Positions 47,066 to 55,911 of a stretch of 64,000 nt of DNA are shown piece by piece. The stretch's first letter is position 1. Each line of letters starts with the position of its first letter. Under the pieces are notes generated by a model, which saw nothing but the letters and a program-made list of their open reading frames with translations, had not been told where the DNA came from and ran no database searches. The stretch lies in NCBI RefSeq assembly GCF_000349945.1, contig NC_020516.1, forward strand, positions 2,480,001 to 2,544,000, in the 5' to 3' direction. The position numbers were made by a program, and so were the translations under genes. The stretch comes from Azoarcus sp. KH32C. GTDB taxonomy: Bacteria; Pseudomonadota; Gammaproteobacteria; Burkholderiales; Rhodocyclaceae.

Positions 47066-49575
47066 CGCCCATTCTGCGCCATCTCTTTCTTGCGAGCTTG
47101 CGCCATAGCCGGTTTGCGACCGGGCTGTCGCTGCTCGCGATCGCGCTTGGCGTGGCGCTTGGACTGGCCGTACAGTTGATCCACGATGCCGCGCTCGACG
47201 AGTTCGGCCGCGGGCTGCGCAGCCTGGCCGGAGTCGCGGATCTGCAGCTAATCGGGGCCAAGACAGGATTCGACGACGCCGTTTATGTCGAAGTCGCCCG
47301 GCTGCCGCAGGTCGCCGACGTTGCGCCCATACTGGAGCTGGAAGTGCGCCTGCCGGGGCGTACGCAGACCTTGCGCGTGTTCGGCGTCGACGTGCTGCGC
47401 GCCTACCGACTGCATGCAGCGCTGCAGCCGAGGGCCGAAAGCTCGGACGGCGAGAGCAGCGAATTCGCCATGTTCGCGCCGGACGCGCTGTTTCTCACCA
47501 CCGCGGCGCGTACCGCGTTGGGGCTGGAGACTGGAGCCACCTTGCGTGTCCAGTCGGGAACGGTCGAGCGCACGCTGCGGATCGCCGGCGGCGTGCCTGC
47601 CGCACCGGCCGGCCAGCTGTTCGGTGTGATGGACATCGCCGCGATGCAGCAGATCTTCGACCGCATCGGCAGGATCTCCCGCATCGATTTGCGGATGCGG
47701 CCCGGTACCGATCCCGAGGACATGCGGAAGGTGCTGAAGACGGTGCTGCCGCCCGGTGTCGAGATCCTGACGCCCGCACTCGTCGAGTCCCAGGCGGTTG
47801 CGCTTTCACGCGCCTACCGGGTCAATCTGACGATGCTCGCCGCCATCGCGCTCGTCACAGGCGCCTTCCTCGTCTTCTCGTCGCAGCGGCTGGCTGTTGC
47901 CCGCCGGGCGCAGGAGTTTGCGTTCCTGCGCGCGATGGGACTAACGAGACGGGAGCTCATGCTAGGGATCCTTGTTGAGGGCGCTGTGCTCGGACTTGGC
48001 GGGGGAGTCCTTGGAATTGCGCTCGGTCATGCCCTTGCGCGCCTTGCAATCGGGCTGTTCGGAGGTGACCTCGGCGCCGGCTACTTCGAGGGCCTTGCGC
48101 CCACACTGCGATTCGAGCCTTTGGGGGCAATCGCGTACCTGTCTGCGGGCGTGCTCGCGGGGCTTGCCGGAGCATGGGGGCCGGCTCGCGAAGCCGCAAG
48201 GCTGAATCCCGCGAGCGGACTGCGGGCCGGCGCCGATTCGGGAGTCTTCCATGTCAGGACGAGATCCTTCCCGGCGCTGATCCTCGCGGCTGTGGCCTTG
48301 GGACTGTGCGTGCTGCCGCCGGTGGGCGGTGTGCCGGTATTTGGCTATGGCGCCGTCGCTGCGATCCTTGCAGCGGCAATCCTGGTTCTTCCGGGTATCG
48401 CATCCTTGATTCAGTGGGCATGGCCGCCGGGGCAAGGTGTGACGGTGCGCCTGGCGCGGGCAAGACTCGCGGCGGCACCTGGCCAAGCGGTGGTCGCAGC
48501 CGCCGGTGTCGTTGCGAGCGTTGCACTTGCGGCGGCAATGGGCATCATGGTCACATCCTTTCGCCATTCGGTGGACGCATGGCTGGGCATCGTCTTGCCG
48601 GCCGATCTCTACGTCAGCGCCTCGCGGGGTGCAAACAGCGGTTACCTGGACGAGGCGCTGATTGCGAGGGTAGCGCAGCTCGATGGGGTCGAGGCGCTCC
48701 GGCCCGTGCGCTTCGACAGCATCCGCCTCGACGCCACCCATTACCCCGTCACGCTCATCGCCCGACCGGTCGATGGCGGGAAGATCTTGCCGCTGGTCAG
48801 CACTGAAGATCGCGAACGGAAGCGACCGGAAAAGGTGCCGATCTGGATTTCGGAGGCGATGGCAGCGATCTTTTCACTCGACGTCGGTGACGAACTGCTG
48901 ATTCCCATCGCCGGCAAGCCTGTGCCGTGCCGTGTCGCCGGTATCTGGCGCGACTACGCACGCCAGTACGGCGCCTTCGTCATCGAACTCGACGACTACC
49001 GCCGCCTGACGTCGGACTTCTCCGCGAACGATCTGGGTATCTGGCTGCGGAGCGGCGCAGCGCCGGAGACGGTCGCTGCGGAGGTGCGTGGCGCGTCAGG
49101 TGATCGGGCCGTCGATATTGCCGTGCCGCGCGAGATCCGCGACCGAAGCCTCGCAATCTTCGACCGTACCTTTCTCGTCACCTATCTGATGGAAGCGGTC
49201 GCGGTCGTTATCGGCCTTTTCGGCGTCAGCGCGAGCTTCGCTGCGCTTGCGTCGGCCCGTCGCAGGGAATTCGGGATGCTGCGCCACCTGGGCTTGACGC
49301 GCCGCGATATCGGCCGGCTCCTCGCGATCGAGGGGGCAATGACCGCGGCAGTCGGCTCCCTTGTCGGATTCGTCGCCGGGGCCGCGGTGTCCATGGTGCT
49401 GATCGAAGTCGTCAACCGTCAGAGCTTTCATTGGAGCATGGACATTCGCATTCCCTTCGCCGGCCTGGCGACGTTTGCCGGCGTCCTGATCGCGCTCGCG
49501 GCACTCGCTGCGAGGCTGTCGGGACGGCAGGCAATGCATCAGTCCGCGGTTCTCGCGGTGCGGGAGGACTGGTGA
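47062..49575 (+). CDS. ABC transporter permease, two FtsX domains
   Basis: 837 residues from GTG 47062. It has an N-terminal helix, a periplasmic MacB-like domain (about 45-240), a first FtsX block (about 260-380), further helices around 405-450, a second periplasmic domain (about 500-690) and a final FtsX block (about 700-830; REFGMLRHLGLTRRDIGRLL). The fused double-FtsX layout fits lipid/lipoprotein or mechanotransmission exporters instead of classical solute pumps. Its stop overlaps the next start (GTGA at 49572). Confidence 0.92.
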   Translation: MTPILRHLFLASLRHSRFATGLSLLAIALGVALGLAVQLIHDAALDEFGRGLRSLAGVADLQLIGAKTGFDDAVYVEVARLPQVADVAPILELEVRLPGRTQTLRVFGVDVLRAYRLHAALQPRAESSDGESSEFAMFAPDALFLTTAARTALGLETGATLRVQSGTVERTLRIAGGVPAAPAGQLFGVMDIAAMQQIFDRIGRISRIDLRMRPGTDPEDMRKVLKTVLPPGVEILTPALVESQAVALSRAYRVNLTMLAAIALVTGAFLVFSSQRLAVARRAQEFAFLRAMGLTRRELMLGILVEGAVLGLGGGVLGIALGHALARLAIGLFGGDLGAGYFEGLAPTLRFEPLGAIAYLSAGVLAGLAGAWGPAREAARLNPASGLRAGADSGVFHVRTRSFPALILAAVALGLCVLPPVGGVPVFGYGAVAAILAAAILVLPGIASLIQWAWPPGQGVTVRLARARLAAAPGQAVVAAAGVVASVALAAAMGIMVTSFRHSVDAWLGIVLPADLYVSASRGANSGYLDEALIARVAQLDGVEALRPVRFDSIRLDATHYPVTLIARPVDGGKILPLVSTEDRERKRPEKVPIWISEAMAAIFSLDVGDELLIPIAGKPVPCRVAGIWRDYARQYGAFVIELDDYRRLTSDFSANDLGIWLRSGAAPETVAAEVRGASGDRAVDIAVPREIRDRSLAIFDRTFLVTYLMEAVAVVIGLFGVSASFAALASARRREFGMLRHLGLTRRDIGRLLAIEGAMTAAVGSLVGFVAGAAVSMVLIEVVNRQSFHWSMDIRIPFAGLATFAGVLIALAALAARLSGRQAMHQSAVLAVREDW

Positions 49576-50645
49576 GCACCGCGCGGGCATTGATCGCGGT
49601 CTGCGCGCTGGCAGTGGCTCAGTTCCTGGGCGCTGCTTCCGCGGAATACGCCGCCGTCCGTCCGGAGCGTCCATTGAAATTCCCCGGAGACTTCGGCGCG
49701 CATCCCGAGTACCGCACCGAATGGTGGTATGTGACAGGGTGGCTGCTCGACGAGCAGCGCAAGGAGCGGGGCTTCCAGCTCACGTTCTTTCGCGTGCGAA
49801 CGCGAGCTGGCGAGGAGAACTCCTCGCGCTTTGCCCCCCGACAACTCGTCCTTGCTCACGCGGCCATTGCGGATCCGGCCGAGGGCCGCCTCCTGCACGA
49901 CGAACGCAGCGAGCGGGCGATGGATCCGCTTGCCGGAACAGACGAGGGAAGAACGCATGCCTGGACCGGTTCGTGGGAGCTCGCGCAGGATGACGGGAAC
50001 TACCGGGCTCGTGCCCAGACCGACTCCTTCGAGTTCGATCTGAAGCTCGTACCGTCGGGCGCGCCTGCCCCCAACGGCAAGAACGGATTCAGCCAGAAGG
50101 CCCCCGATCCGCGGAATGCCAGTCATTACTACAGCCGTCCGCAACTCGCCGTCTCCGGGACCTTGCGCCTGCGCGGCAAGCCCCACGAGGTCACCGGGCG
50201 TGCATGGCTGGACCACGAATGGTCCAGCGAATATCTGCCTGCTGATGCCAGCGGCTGGGACTGGATTGGCGTGAATCTGCACGACGGCGGCTCGCTGATG
50301 GCGTTCCGCATGCGCAGCAAGGACGGAGCGCCGATCTGGGCCGCCGCTACACTGGCGCCGCCAGGAGGTGTGCCGGCTTCGCTCGGGCCCGACAAGATCC
50401 GTTTCCTGCCCGTGCGCCGCTGGCGATCCGCCCGCACCGGCGCCGACTATCCGGTCGTGTGGAATATCGAGGTGGACGGCCGGATGTTCAGGATTGAGCC
50501 GCTGATGGACGACCAGGAACTCGACAGCCCCCGTTCGACCAGAACCGTCTATTGGGAAGGCGCCGTCCGCGTCTATGAGGGCGAGCGCGAAGTCGGATGG
50601 GGATATCTCGAAATGACCGGCTACGTCGGGCGACTACGGATGTAA
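49572..50645 (+). CDS. AttH / CrtC-like lipocalin-domain secreted protein
   Basis: 357 residues from GTG 49572, with a signal peptide (ARALIAVCALAVAQFLGAASA). It has the AttH/carotenoid 1,2-hydratase-like double lipocalin fold (PGDFGAHPEYRTEWWYVTGWL; GRAWLDHEWSSEYL; GWDWIGVNLHDGGSLMAF). Translational coupling to the ABC permease suggests that it carries or modifies a hydrophobic substrate in the periplasm. Despite the family name there is no carotenoid pathway here. It ends about 60 bases before the tRNA-Leu gene. Confidence 0.92.
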   Translation: MSTARALIAVCALAVAQFLGAASAEYAAVRPERPLKFPGDFGAHPEYRTEWWYVTGWLLDEQRKERGFQLTFFRVRTRAGEENSSRFAPRQLVLAHAAIADPAEGRLLHDERSERAMDPLAGTDEGRTHAWTGSWELAQDDGNYRARAQTDSFEFDLKLVPSGAPAPNGKNGFSQKAPDPRNASHYYSRPQLAVSGTLRLRGKPHEVTGRAWLDHEWSSEYLPADASGWDWIGVNLHDGGSLMAFRMRSKDGAPIWAAATLAPPGGVPASLGPDKIRFLPVRRWRSARTGADYPVVWNIEVDGRMFRIEPLMDDQELDSPRSTRTVYWEGAVRVYEGEREVGWGYLEMTGYVGRLRM

Positions 50646-50653
50646 GGGACGTG

Positions 50654-50659
50654 TATAAT
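50654..50659 (+). promoter_or_regulatory. -10 element of the tRNA-Leu promoter
   Basis: A perfect TATAAT followed by a GC-only discriminator lies about 48 bases before the mature tRNA, as expected for a stringently controlled tRNA promoter. The -35 region, inside the end of the lipocalin gene, is poorly conserved. Confidence 0.55.
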
Positions 50660-50706
50660 CCGCCCGCCGCCGCAACGGTGGTCCCCCGGCATCGGGGTGA
50701 AGCTGG

Positions 50707-50791
50707 GCCCAGGTGGCGAAATTGGCAGACGCACCAGATTTAGGTTCTGGCGCCGCGAGGCGTGGGGGTTCGAGTCCCTTCCTGGGCACCA
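50707..50791 (+). tRNA. tRNA-Leu (anticodon UAG)
   Basis: 85 bases including the encoded CCA. The acceptor stem GCCCAGG pairs with CCTGGGC; the anticodon stem CCAGA/TCTGG encloses the loop TTTAGGT with anticodon TAG, reading CUA and other CUN codons. The long variable arm (around CGCCGCGAGGCGT) is the class II feature of tRNA-Leu. The T loop has GGTTCGAGTCC. Confidence 0.97.
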
Positions 50792-50854
50792 AAAACAAGG
50801 CAGTTGCGGCGCGCGCAATGACCTTCTCTTGCCCCATCTCTCAATAAGAACGCG

Positions 50855-52153
50855 ATGAGCAATGCGCAGTGGTTCCTGCTGCTGGGTGGTCTTTTCCTGG
50901 CAATGGGGCTGACCTGGTCTCCTCTCCGGCGATTGCCCGTCACCTCGGCGATCATCTATCTTGCCGTCGGACTGCTGGTCGGGCCAACCTTCCTGCACCT
51001 GTTTCATTTCAACCCGCTGAAAGAGTCGGCGCTGCTCGAGGTGCTCACCGAAGGCGCAGCCCTGATCTCGCTGTACGCAGCGGGAGTGAAAATGCCGGTT
51101 CCGGTGACCCTGGCGAGATGGCGTACTCCGATCCTGCTCGCCTTCGTTTCGATGTTCGTCACCGTGGGGCTCGTCGCGGCGTTCGCGGCGTTTGTGCTGG
51201 ATCTGCCGCTCGGTGCCGCGATCCTGCTGGGCGCGATCGTCGCGCCGACCGATCCTGTGCTCGCGACGGACGTGCAAATACGCCACCCGGGAGAACGTGA
51301 TCGGCTGCGCTTCACCCTGACCTGCGAAGCCGGCATGAACGACGGCAGCGCGTTTCCCTTCGTGATGCTCGGGCTTGGGCTCCTCGGGCTGCACGACATC
51401 GGTGAGGACTTCATCCGCTGGGCGCTGATTGACGTCCTCTGGGCAACAGCCGGCGGCATCGGCATCGGGGTTGCCGGCGGAGTCCTGCTCGCGCATGTCG
51501 CGCATCGGATCCGGAATCTCGGCACCCGGCACGAGTTGCTCGATGACTTCCTGGGGCTCGGGCTGATCGGGGTCGTCTACGGGGCAAGCGTCGCGCTCAA
51601 CACCTGGGGATTTCTCGCGGTGTTCTTCGCGGCCGTGGCCTTGCGCCAGACCGAGCGCAAATTGTCGGGCGGGCAGGAAGACGTCCCCGACCGGCTGCGC
51701 TTCGATCGCGATGCTGAACCGGCCGAAGGTGAAAGCGGGGCGGCCATACAGGCGGTGAGCGAGGAATCACTGATCTTCAAGGAACACCTCGAGCGGCTGT
51801 CGGAACTCGTGCTCATTCTCTTGATCGGCGGGACCTTGTTCATCAACTCGTGGAGTTGGCGCGCCGTCGGTTTGTCGCTTTTCCTGTTCCTGATCGCCCG
51901 GCCGGTCAGCGTCATGGTCGGCTTGGCCGGAACCCGCACGCCCTGGAAGTTGCGGGGGCTGGTGGGATGGTTCGGCGTGCGAGGGATCGGCTCGCTCTAC
52001 TACCTGATGTATTCGATCCAGCACGGTTTGCCGGAAAAGCTCGCGCTGGAACTGATTCACCTGACGCTGATCGTCGTCGCGCTGTCGATCGTATGCCACG
52101 GGATCAGCGTGAAACCCATGATGGAGAGATTTTGGAGCAATTCTTCGCGGTAG
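50855..52153 (+). CDS. CPA1-type sodium(potassium)/proton antiporter
   Basis: 432 residues, about 11-12 transmembrane helices throughout. It has the conserved ion-binding region AIVAPTDPVLATDVQ and EAGMNDGSAFPFVMLGLG, and GWFGVRGIGSLYYL near the end, all typical of the monovalent cation:proton antiporter-1 family. Between helices (about 265-300) is a soluble charged loop. It exchanges cytoplasmic cations for protons at the inner membrane. It begins 63 bases after the tRNA. Confidence 0.93.
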   Translation: MSNAQWFLLLGGLFLAMGLTWSPLRRLPVTSAIIYLAVGLLVGPTFLHLFHFNPLKESALLEVLTEGAALISLYAAGVKMPVPVTLARWRTPILLAFVSMFVTVGLVAAFAAFVLDLPLGAAILLGAIVAPTDPVLATDVQIRHPGERDRLRFTLTCEAGMNDGSAFPFVMLGLGLLGLHDIGEDFIRWALIDVLWATAGGIGIGVAGGVLLAHVAHRIRNLGTRHELLDDFLGLGLIGVVYGASVALNTWGFLAVFFAAVALRQTERKLSGGQEDVPDRLRFDRDAEPAEGESGAAIQAVSEESLIFKEHLERLSELVLILLIGGTLFINSWSWRAVGLSLFLFLIARPVSVMVGLAGTRTPWKLRGLVGWFGVRGIGSLYYLMYSIQHGLPEKLALELIHLTLIVVALSIVCHGISVKPMMERFWSNSSR

Positions 52154-52159
52154 ACGTGA

Positions 52160-52193
52160 CTTGGGCGTGTCACGCATCCGCGACACGCCCAAG
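52160..52193. terminator. Strong inverted repeat between convergent genes
   Basis: CTTGGGCGTGTC (52160-52171) and GACACGCCCAAG (52182-52193) make a perfect 12-bp stem with a 10-base loop, 6 bases past the antiporter stop. It lacks a T-run on either side, so it is best read as a non-canonical bidirectional terminator or mRNA-end hairpin. Confidence 0.45.
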
Positions 52194-52229
52194 CATGGGA
52201 AATTGCGACGATTCGGCTGGGAACCGCGT

Positions 52230-53201
52230 TTACTTCGGCAACGGCGAATACTCGATGGGCACCCAGCTGTAGACGCCCTTGCCATCGGCGCGCACGTGGC
52301 CCAGGCCGGGGAAGGGGAGGTGCATCCCGGCGACCAATGTCTTGCCGGTCGCCATTGCATAAAGCAGGGAACGGCGAGTTGCGATGGCCTGATCCTGATC
52401 CACGTCGAACTCGATCGACACCTCCGGCTGGGAGAACTGGACCCCGTGCGCGTGGATGATGTCACCCCAGATCAGCAGCTTCTGGTCGCCTGATTCGACG
52501 GAAAATGCGGTGTGGCCGGGAGTATGACCGTTCGCCTTGACGGCGCGGATACCCGGCACCAGCTCGCTACCGTCGGAAAACGTCTTCCATTTCCCGCGCG
52601 ACTGGTAGATGCCCGCGATGTCGCGTGCCATCTTGAAGAGGCCCTGCATGTCTGCCGGCGCGCCCGCGGCATTCTTTTCGGACAGCCAGTAGTCGTTGTC
52701 GGCTTGTGAAACATGGACGACCGCATTCGGGAACGCTGGCTGCGAGTTCGCGTCCGCCAGGCCTCCGATGTGATCGCCGTGCATGTGGGTGACGACGACG
52801 GCGTCGACCTGCGAGGGGTCATAACCCGACGCCTTCATGTTACTGATGACGTTCCCTAGTCCTGGGCCGAACAGGCCAGCGGCACCGGCGTCCACGAGAA
52901 CCAGATTCTTCCCCGTATTGATGAGATAGGCATTGACGGCCGTCTGCATCTTCGGGTTGCCGACGAAGTGGCGGGCGAGGCGCCATTTCAGTTCATCGGG
53001 TTTGGTGTTGCGCAGCAGCTTGACGTCGAGTTCGATCGCTCCATCGAAGAGCGCCGTGACTTCGAACTGGCCGACCATCGTGCGGTAATAACCGGGCACC
53101 TGGGTCTTTACCATCGGCACTTCGGCGATTGCCGGTGCGACGGGCACAAGGGCCAACAGGGCTGCGCTCACGGCAATGATCGGCGTGAGTTTCTTGAACA
53201 T
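52230..53201 (-). CDS. Periplasmic metallo-beta-lactamase-fold hydrolase
   Basis: 323 residues from ATG 53201. It has a signal peptide (KKLTPIIAVSAALLALVPVAPAIA), the zinc motif THMHGDHIGG (His, His, Asp, His), a further His in GHTPGHTAF, an Asp in IWGDIIH and a final His in AGMHLPFPG. Similar secreted enzymes include quorum-quenching lactonases and hydrolases of unknown substrate; specificity is not evident. It stands alone between two hairpins. Confidence 0.92.
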   Translation of the reverse strand: MFKKLTPIIAVSAALLALVPVAPAIAEVPMVKTQVPGYYRTMVGQFEVTALFDGAIELDVKLLRNTKPDELKWRLARHFVGNPKMQTAVNAYLINTGKNLVLVDAGAAGLFGPGLGNVISNMKASGYDPSQVDAVVVTHMHGDHIGGLADANSQPAFPNAVVHVSQADNDYWLSEKNAAGAPADMQGLFKMARDIAGIYQSRGKWKTFSDGSELVPGIRAVKANGHTPGHTAFSVESGDQKLLIWGDIIHAHGVQFSQPEVSIEFDVDQDQAIATRRSLLYAMATGKTLVAGMHLPFPGLGHVRADGKGVYSWVPIEYSPLPK

Positions 53202-53260
53202 TGGGAAATCTCCAGTCAGGGAAGCGAGCTAGCCGACAATGTTATTGATGTTCGCATAGG

Positions 53261-53293
53261 ATTGCGCACCGCGCAAAATCGGCGGTGCGCAAT
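53261..53293. repeat. Inverted repeat downstream of ettA
   Basis: ATTGCGCACCG (53261-53271) and CGGTGCGCAAT (53283-53293) form a perfect 11-bp stem with an 11-base loop, 12 bases past the ettA stop. It may end ettA transcription, but no U-tract follows. Confidence 0.4.
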
Positions 53294-53304
53294 GCAGCAT
53301 GGGC

Positions 53305-54969
53305 TCAGCGGCTGATCGGCTTGTAGCGGATGCGTTTCGGCTTGGCGCCTTCCTCACCCAGTCGCTTGCGCTTGTCCTCTTCGTATTCCTGATAGTTGCC
53401 GGCGAAGAAGGTCCACTGCGACTCGCCTTCCGCCGCGAGGATGTGTGTGCAGATGCGGTCCAGGAACCAGCGGTCGTGGCTGATGATCAGCGCGCAACCG
53501 GCGAATTCAAGCAAGGCATCTTCGAGCGCACGCAGCGTTTCGACGTCGAGGTCGTTGGACGGTTCGTCGAGCAGCAGCACGTTGCCGCCGGAAATCAACG
53601 TCTTCGCCAGATGCAAGCGTCCGCGTTCGCCGCCGGAAAGGTTGCCGACGATCTTCTGCTGGTCGCCGCCCTTGAAGTTGAAGCGGCCGATATACGCGCG
53701 GCTCGGCATTTCGAAGCGGCCGACGGTCAGTACGTCCGCACCATCCGAAATCGCCTCGAAAACCGTCTTGTCGTTCGCGAGCCCTTCCCGCGACTGGTCG
53801 ACGGCGGCGATCTTTACCGTCGAGCCGACCGTGATGTCGCCCGAATCCGGCTTGTCGCGGCCTTCGATCATCTTGAAGAGCGTCGACTTGCCCGCACCGT
53901 TGGGGCCGATCACCCCGACGATCGCACCGGGCGGGATGCTGAAACTCACGTTGTCCATCAGCAGCTTGTCGCCGAAGGCCTTGGAGACGCCGTTGAACTC
54001 GATGACCTTGTCGCCGAGACGTTCGCCCGGCGGAATGAAGATTTCCTGCGTTTCGTTACGCTTCTGGTACTCGACGGTGGTCATCTCCTCGTAGCGCGCA
54101 AGGCGGGCCTTCGACTTCGCCTGGCGTGCCTTCGGATTGGACCGCGCCCACTCCAGCTCGGTCTTCATCGCCTTCATGTGCGCGTCGATCTGCTTGGATT
54201 CGGTTTCCAGGCGGGCTTCCTTCTGCTCCAGCCAGGACGAATAGTTGCCCTTCCAGGGGATGCCATGGCCACGGTCGAGTTCGAGGATCCACTCGGCCGC
54301 GTTGTCCAGGAAGTAGCGGTCGTGGGTGACGGCGACGACGGTGCCGGGGAAGCGCGTCAGGAACTGCTCCAGCCACTCGACCGACTCCGCGTCGAGGTGG
54401 TTCGTCGGCTCGTCGAGGAGCAGCATGTCGGGCTTGGACAGCAACAGCTTGCATAGCGCCACGCGGCGCTTCTCGCCACCGGACAGATTACCGATCGCCG
54501 CGTCCCACGCGGGCAGCCGCAGCGCGTCGGCGGCGATTTCCATCTGGGTCTCGACGTCCGAACCGGCGGTCGCGAGGATGTTCTCGTACTTCGCCTGCTC
54601 TTCGGCGAGTTTGTCGAAGTCGGCATCCGGCTCGGCGTAGGCGGCGTAGATTTCCTCCAGCTTCGTGCGCGCCTCCATGACCTCGCCGAGGCCGGACTCC
54701 ACCTCGTCCTTGACGGTCTTTGACGGGTCGAGCTGCGGTTCCTGCGGCAGGTAGCCGATGCGGATGCCGGCGAGGTGCTGGACTTCGCCGTCATACTCCT
54801 TGTCGGCGTTGGCCATGATGCGCAACACGGTCGATTTGCCGGAACCGTTCAGGCCCAGCAGGCCGATTTTCGCGCCGGGGAAGAACGAGAGCGAAATATC
54901 CTTGATGATCTGCCGCTTCGGCGGCACCGTCTTGCTCACGCGGAGCATCGACATTACGTATTGGGCCAT
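53305..54969 (-). CDS. ettA: Energy-dependent translational throttle protein EttA (ABC-F)
   Basis: 554 residues from ATG 54969. Two ABC domains have Walker A GLNGSGKST and GPNGAGKST, signatures LSGGEKRR and LSGGERGR, and Walker B MLLLDEPTNHLDAESVEW and VLLLDEPSNDLD. They are joined by the charged P-site tRNA interaction linker with the arm insertion in the first domain (EAVDEI-like EVESGLGEVMEARTKLEE). EttA binds the ribosomal E site and restrains the first elongation steps according to ATP/ADP ratio. No membrane domain. Confidence 0.97.
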   Translation of the reverse strand: MAQYVMSMLRVSKTVPPKRQIIKDISLSFFPGAKIGLLGLNGSGKSTVLRIMANADKEYDGEVQHLAGIRIGYLPQEPQLDPSKTVKDEVESGLGEVMEARTKLEEIYAAYAEPDADFDKLAEEQAKYENILATAGSDVETQMEIAADALRLPAWDAAIGNLSGGEKRRVALCKLLLSKPDMLLLDEPTNHLDAESVEWLEQFLTRFPGTVVAVTHDRYFLDNAAEWILELDRGHGIPWKGNYSSWLEQKEARLETESKQIDAHMKAMKTELEWARSNPKARQAKSKARLARYEEMTTVEYQKRNETQEIFIPPGERLGDKVIEFNGVSKAFGDKLLMDNVSFSIPPGAIVGVIGPNGAGKSTLFKMIEGRDKPDSGDITVGSTVKIAAVDQSREGLANDKTVFEAISDGADVLTVGRFEMPSRAYIGRFNFKGGDQQKIVGNLSGGERGRLHLAKTLISGGNVLLLDEPSNDLDVETLRALEDALLEFAGCALIISHDRWFLDRICTHILAAEGESQWTFFAGNYQEYEEDKRKRLGEEGAKPKRIRYKPISR

Positions 54970-55045
54970 TGAACTCTTGTCGGAAACGTCGTGAGGACGA
55001 GGGGTGCCAAGGATACCTCAAGCCTGTCCCGGACTGCTTTGCTAA

Positions 55046-55573
55046 TCAGTCCGTCTTTTCGTCCAGATTGATGTCTGCGATCAGATCGTTCGACAGGCGC
55101 TCGAGATCGGCCTGTAAGGCCCGGGCGTCGAGGCTGTCATCGGCCTTGAGTTCCGCTTCGGCGCGGAACAGGGTTTCCGACGACATCGGCGCGCTGGTCG
55201 TGCTCGTTACCAGCTTCTCGACATTGACGCCGTAGCGTGCAAAGACCTGCGAGATTTCGCGGACGATGCCCAGGCGGTCGTGGCCGACCAGGCTGAAGGC
55301 GAGCCGTCGGGTGCGGGCCGGTATGCTGGCTGCGGGGCCGCCTGCCTGTTCCACGGTGATCGTAAGCCCGGGAAGGGCCTTCAATGCCGTTTGCAGCGCC
55401 TCGGTTCGCTCGGCGGCGACGGCCACCTTCAAGACGCCGGCGAATTTGCCCGCGAGTTGGGCCATCGAAGATTCCAGCCAGTTGGCTTCATGGCGCGTGA
55501 TGACGGCGGATAGCTGTTCGACGAGTCCGGGACGGTCGTCTCCGATCAGGGTCAATACGAGAAAGCGAGTCAT
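55046..55573 (-). CDS. GcvR-like double-ACT regulatory protein
   Basis: 175 residues from ATG 55573, with AGGAGG upstream. Two ACT domains: about 1-80 (FLVLTLIGDDRPGLVEQLSAVI) and 90-165 (FSLVGHDRLGIVREISQVFARYGVNVEKL). The arrangement is that of the glycine cleavage repressor GcvR, which binds glycine and acts through GcvA. The gcvP gene lies 6 kb away in the same window, which supports but does not prove a glycine link. Confidence 0.85.
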   Translation of the reverse strand: MTRFLVLTLIGDDRPGLVEQLSAVITRHEANWLESSMAQLAGKFAGVLKVAVAAERTEALQTALKALPGLTITVEQAGGPAASIPARTRRLAFSLVGHDRLGIVREISQVFARYGVNVEKLVTSTTSAPMSSETLFRAEAELKADDSLDARALQADLERLSNDLIADINLDEKTD

Positions 55574-55636
55574 GGGTGACGCCTCCTACGGTATGTCGTC
55601 AAGGCCGGCAGGCCTCAGTGGGGCAGGGCGCGGCGC

Positions 55637-55906
55637 TCAGGCCACTTCCACGAGCGCTATCAGCTGCCCTTCATCGATCAGGTCGCCTTCCTCGACCTTG
55701 ACCTCGACAATCGTACCCATCTGCGGGCTCGGGATGTCAAGGGCAACCTTTCCGGTTTCCAGCACGATCAGGGTTTCGTCGAACGAAATTCTTTCGCCTG
55801 CGCGCACGAGAACGCTTTGCACAAAGACGTCCTCCGTCCGGCAGTTTCCGCAAGTGTCCCAACATTCCGGGAACTTCGGCATCCGTACTTCGACCAGTCG
55901 ACCCAT
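55637..55906 (-). CDS. Lipoyl/biotinyl-attachment-domain protein with CX3CX2C
   Basis: About 89 residues from ATG 55906; a GTG three codons earlier (55915) would overlap the upstream stop by three bases. The body is a single biotinyl/lipoyl swinging-arm domain with the acceptor Lys in VLETGKVALDIPSP and the closing VKVEEGDLIDEGQLIALVEV. The N-terminal MPKFPECWDTCGNCRTED inserts three cysteines in a CX3CX2C pattern (bases 55841-55864), absent from ordinary E2 lipoyl domains. No dehydrogenase or carboxylase gene lies beside it, so the host complex is unknown. Confidence 0.8.
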   Translation of the reverse strand: MGRLVEVRMPKFPECWDTCGNCRTEDVFVQSVLVRAGERISFDETLIVLETGKVALDIPSPQMGTIVEVKVEEGDLIDEGQLIALVEVA

Positions 55907-55911
55907 GCCCG

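Noticed and set aside
49572..50645. Carotenoid 1,2-hydratase role for the lipocalin
   Set aside because: No carotenoid genes in the window; the ABC context fits AttH better.
55841..55864. CX3CX2C read as a radical SAM motif
   Set aside because: The protein is under 95 residues and is otherwise a lipoyl-type domain; no SAM-binding barrel is possible.
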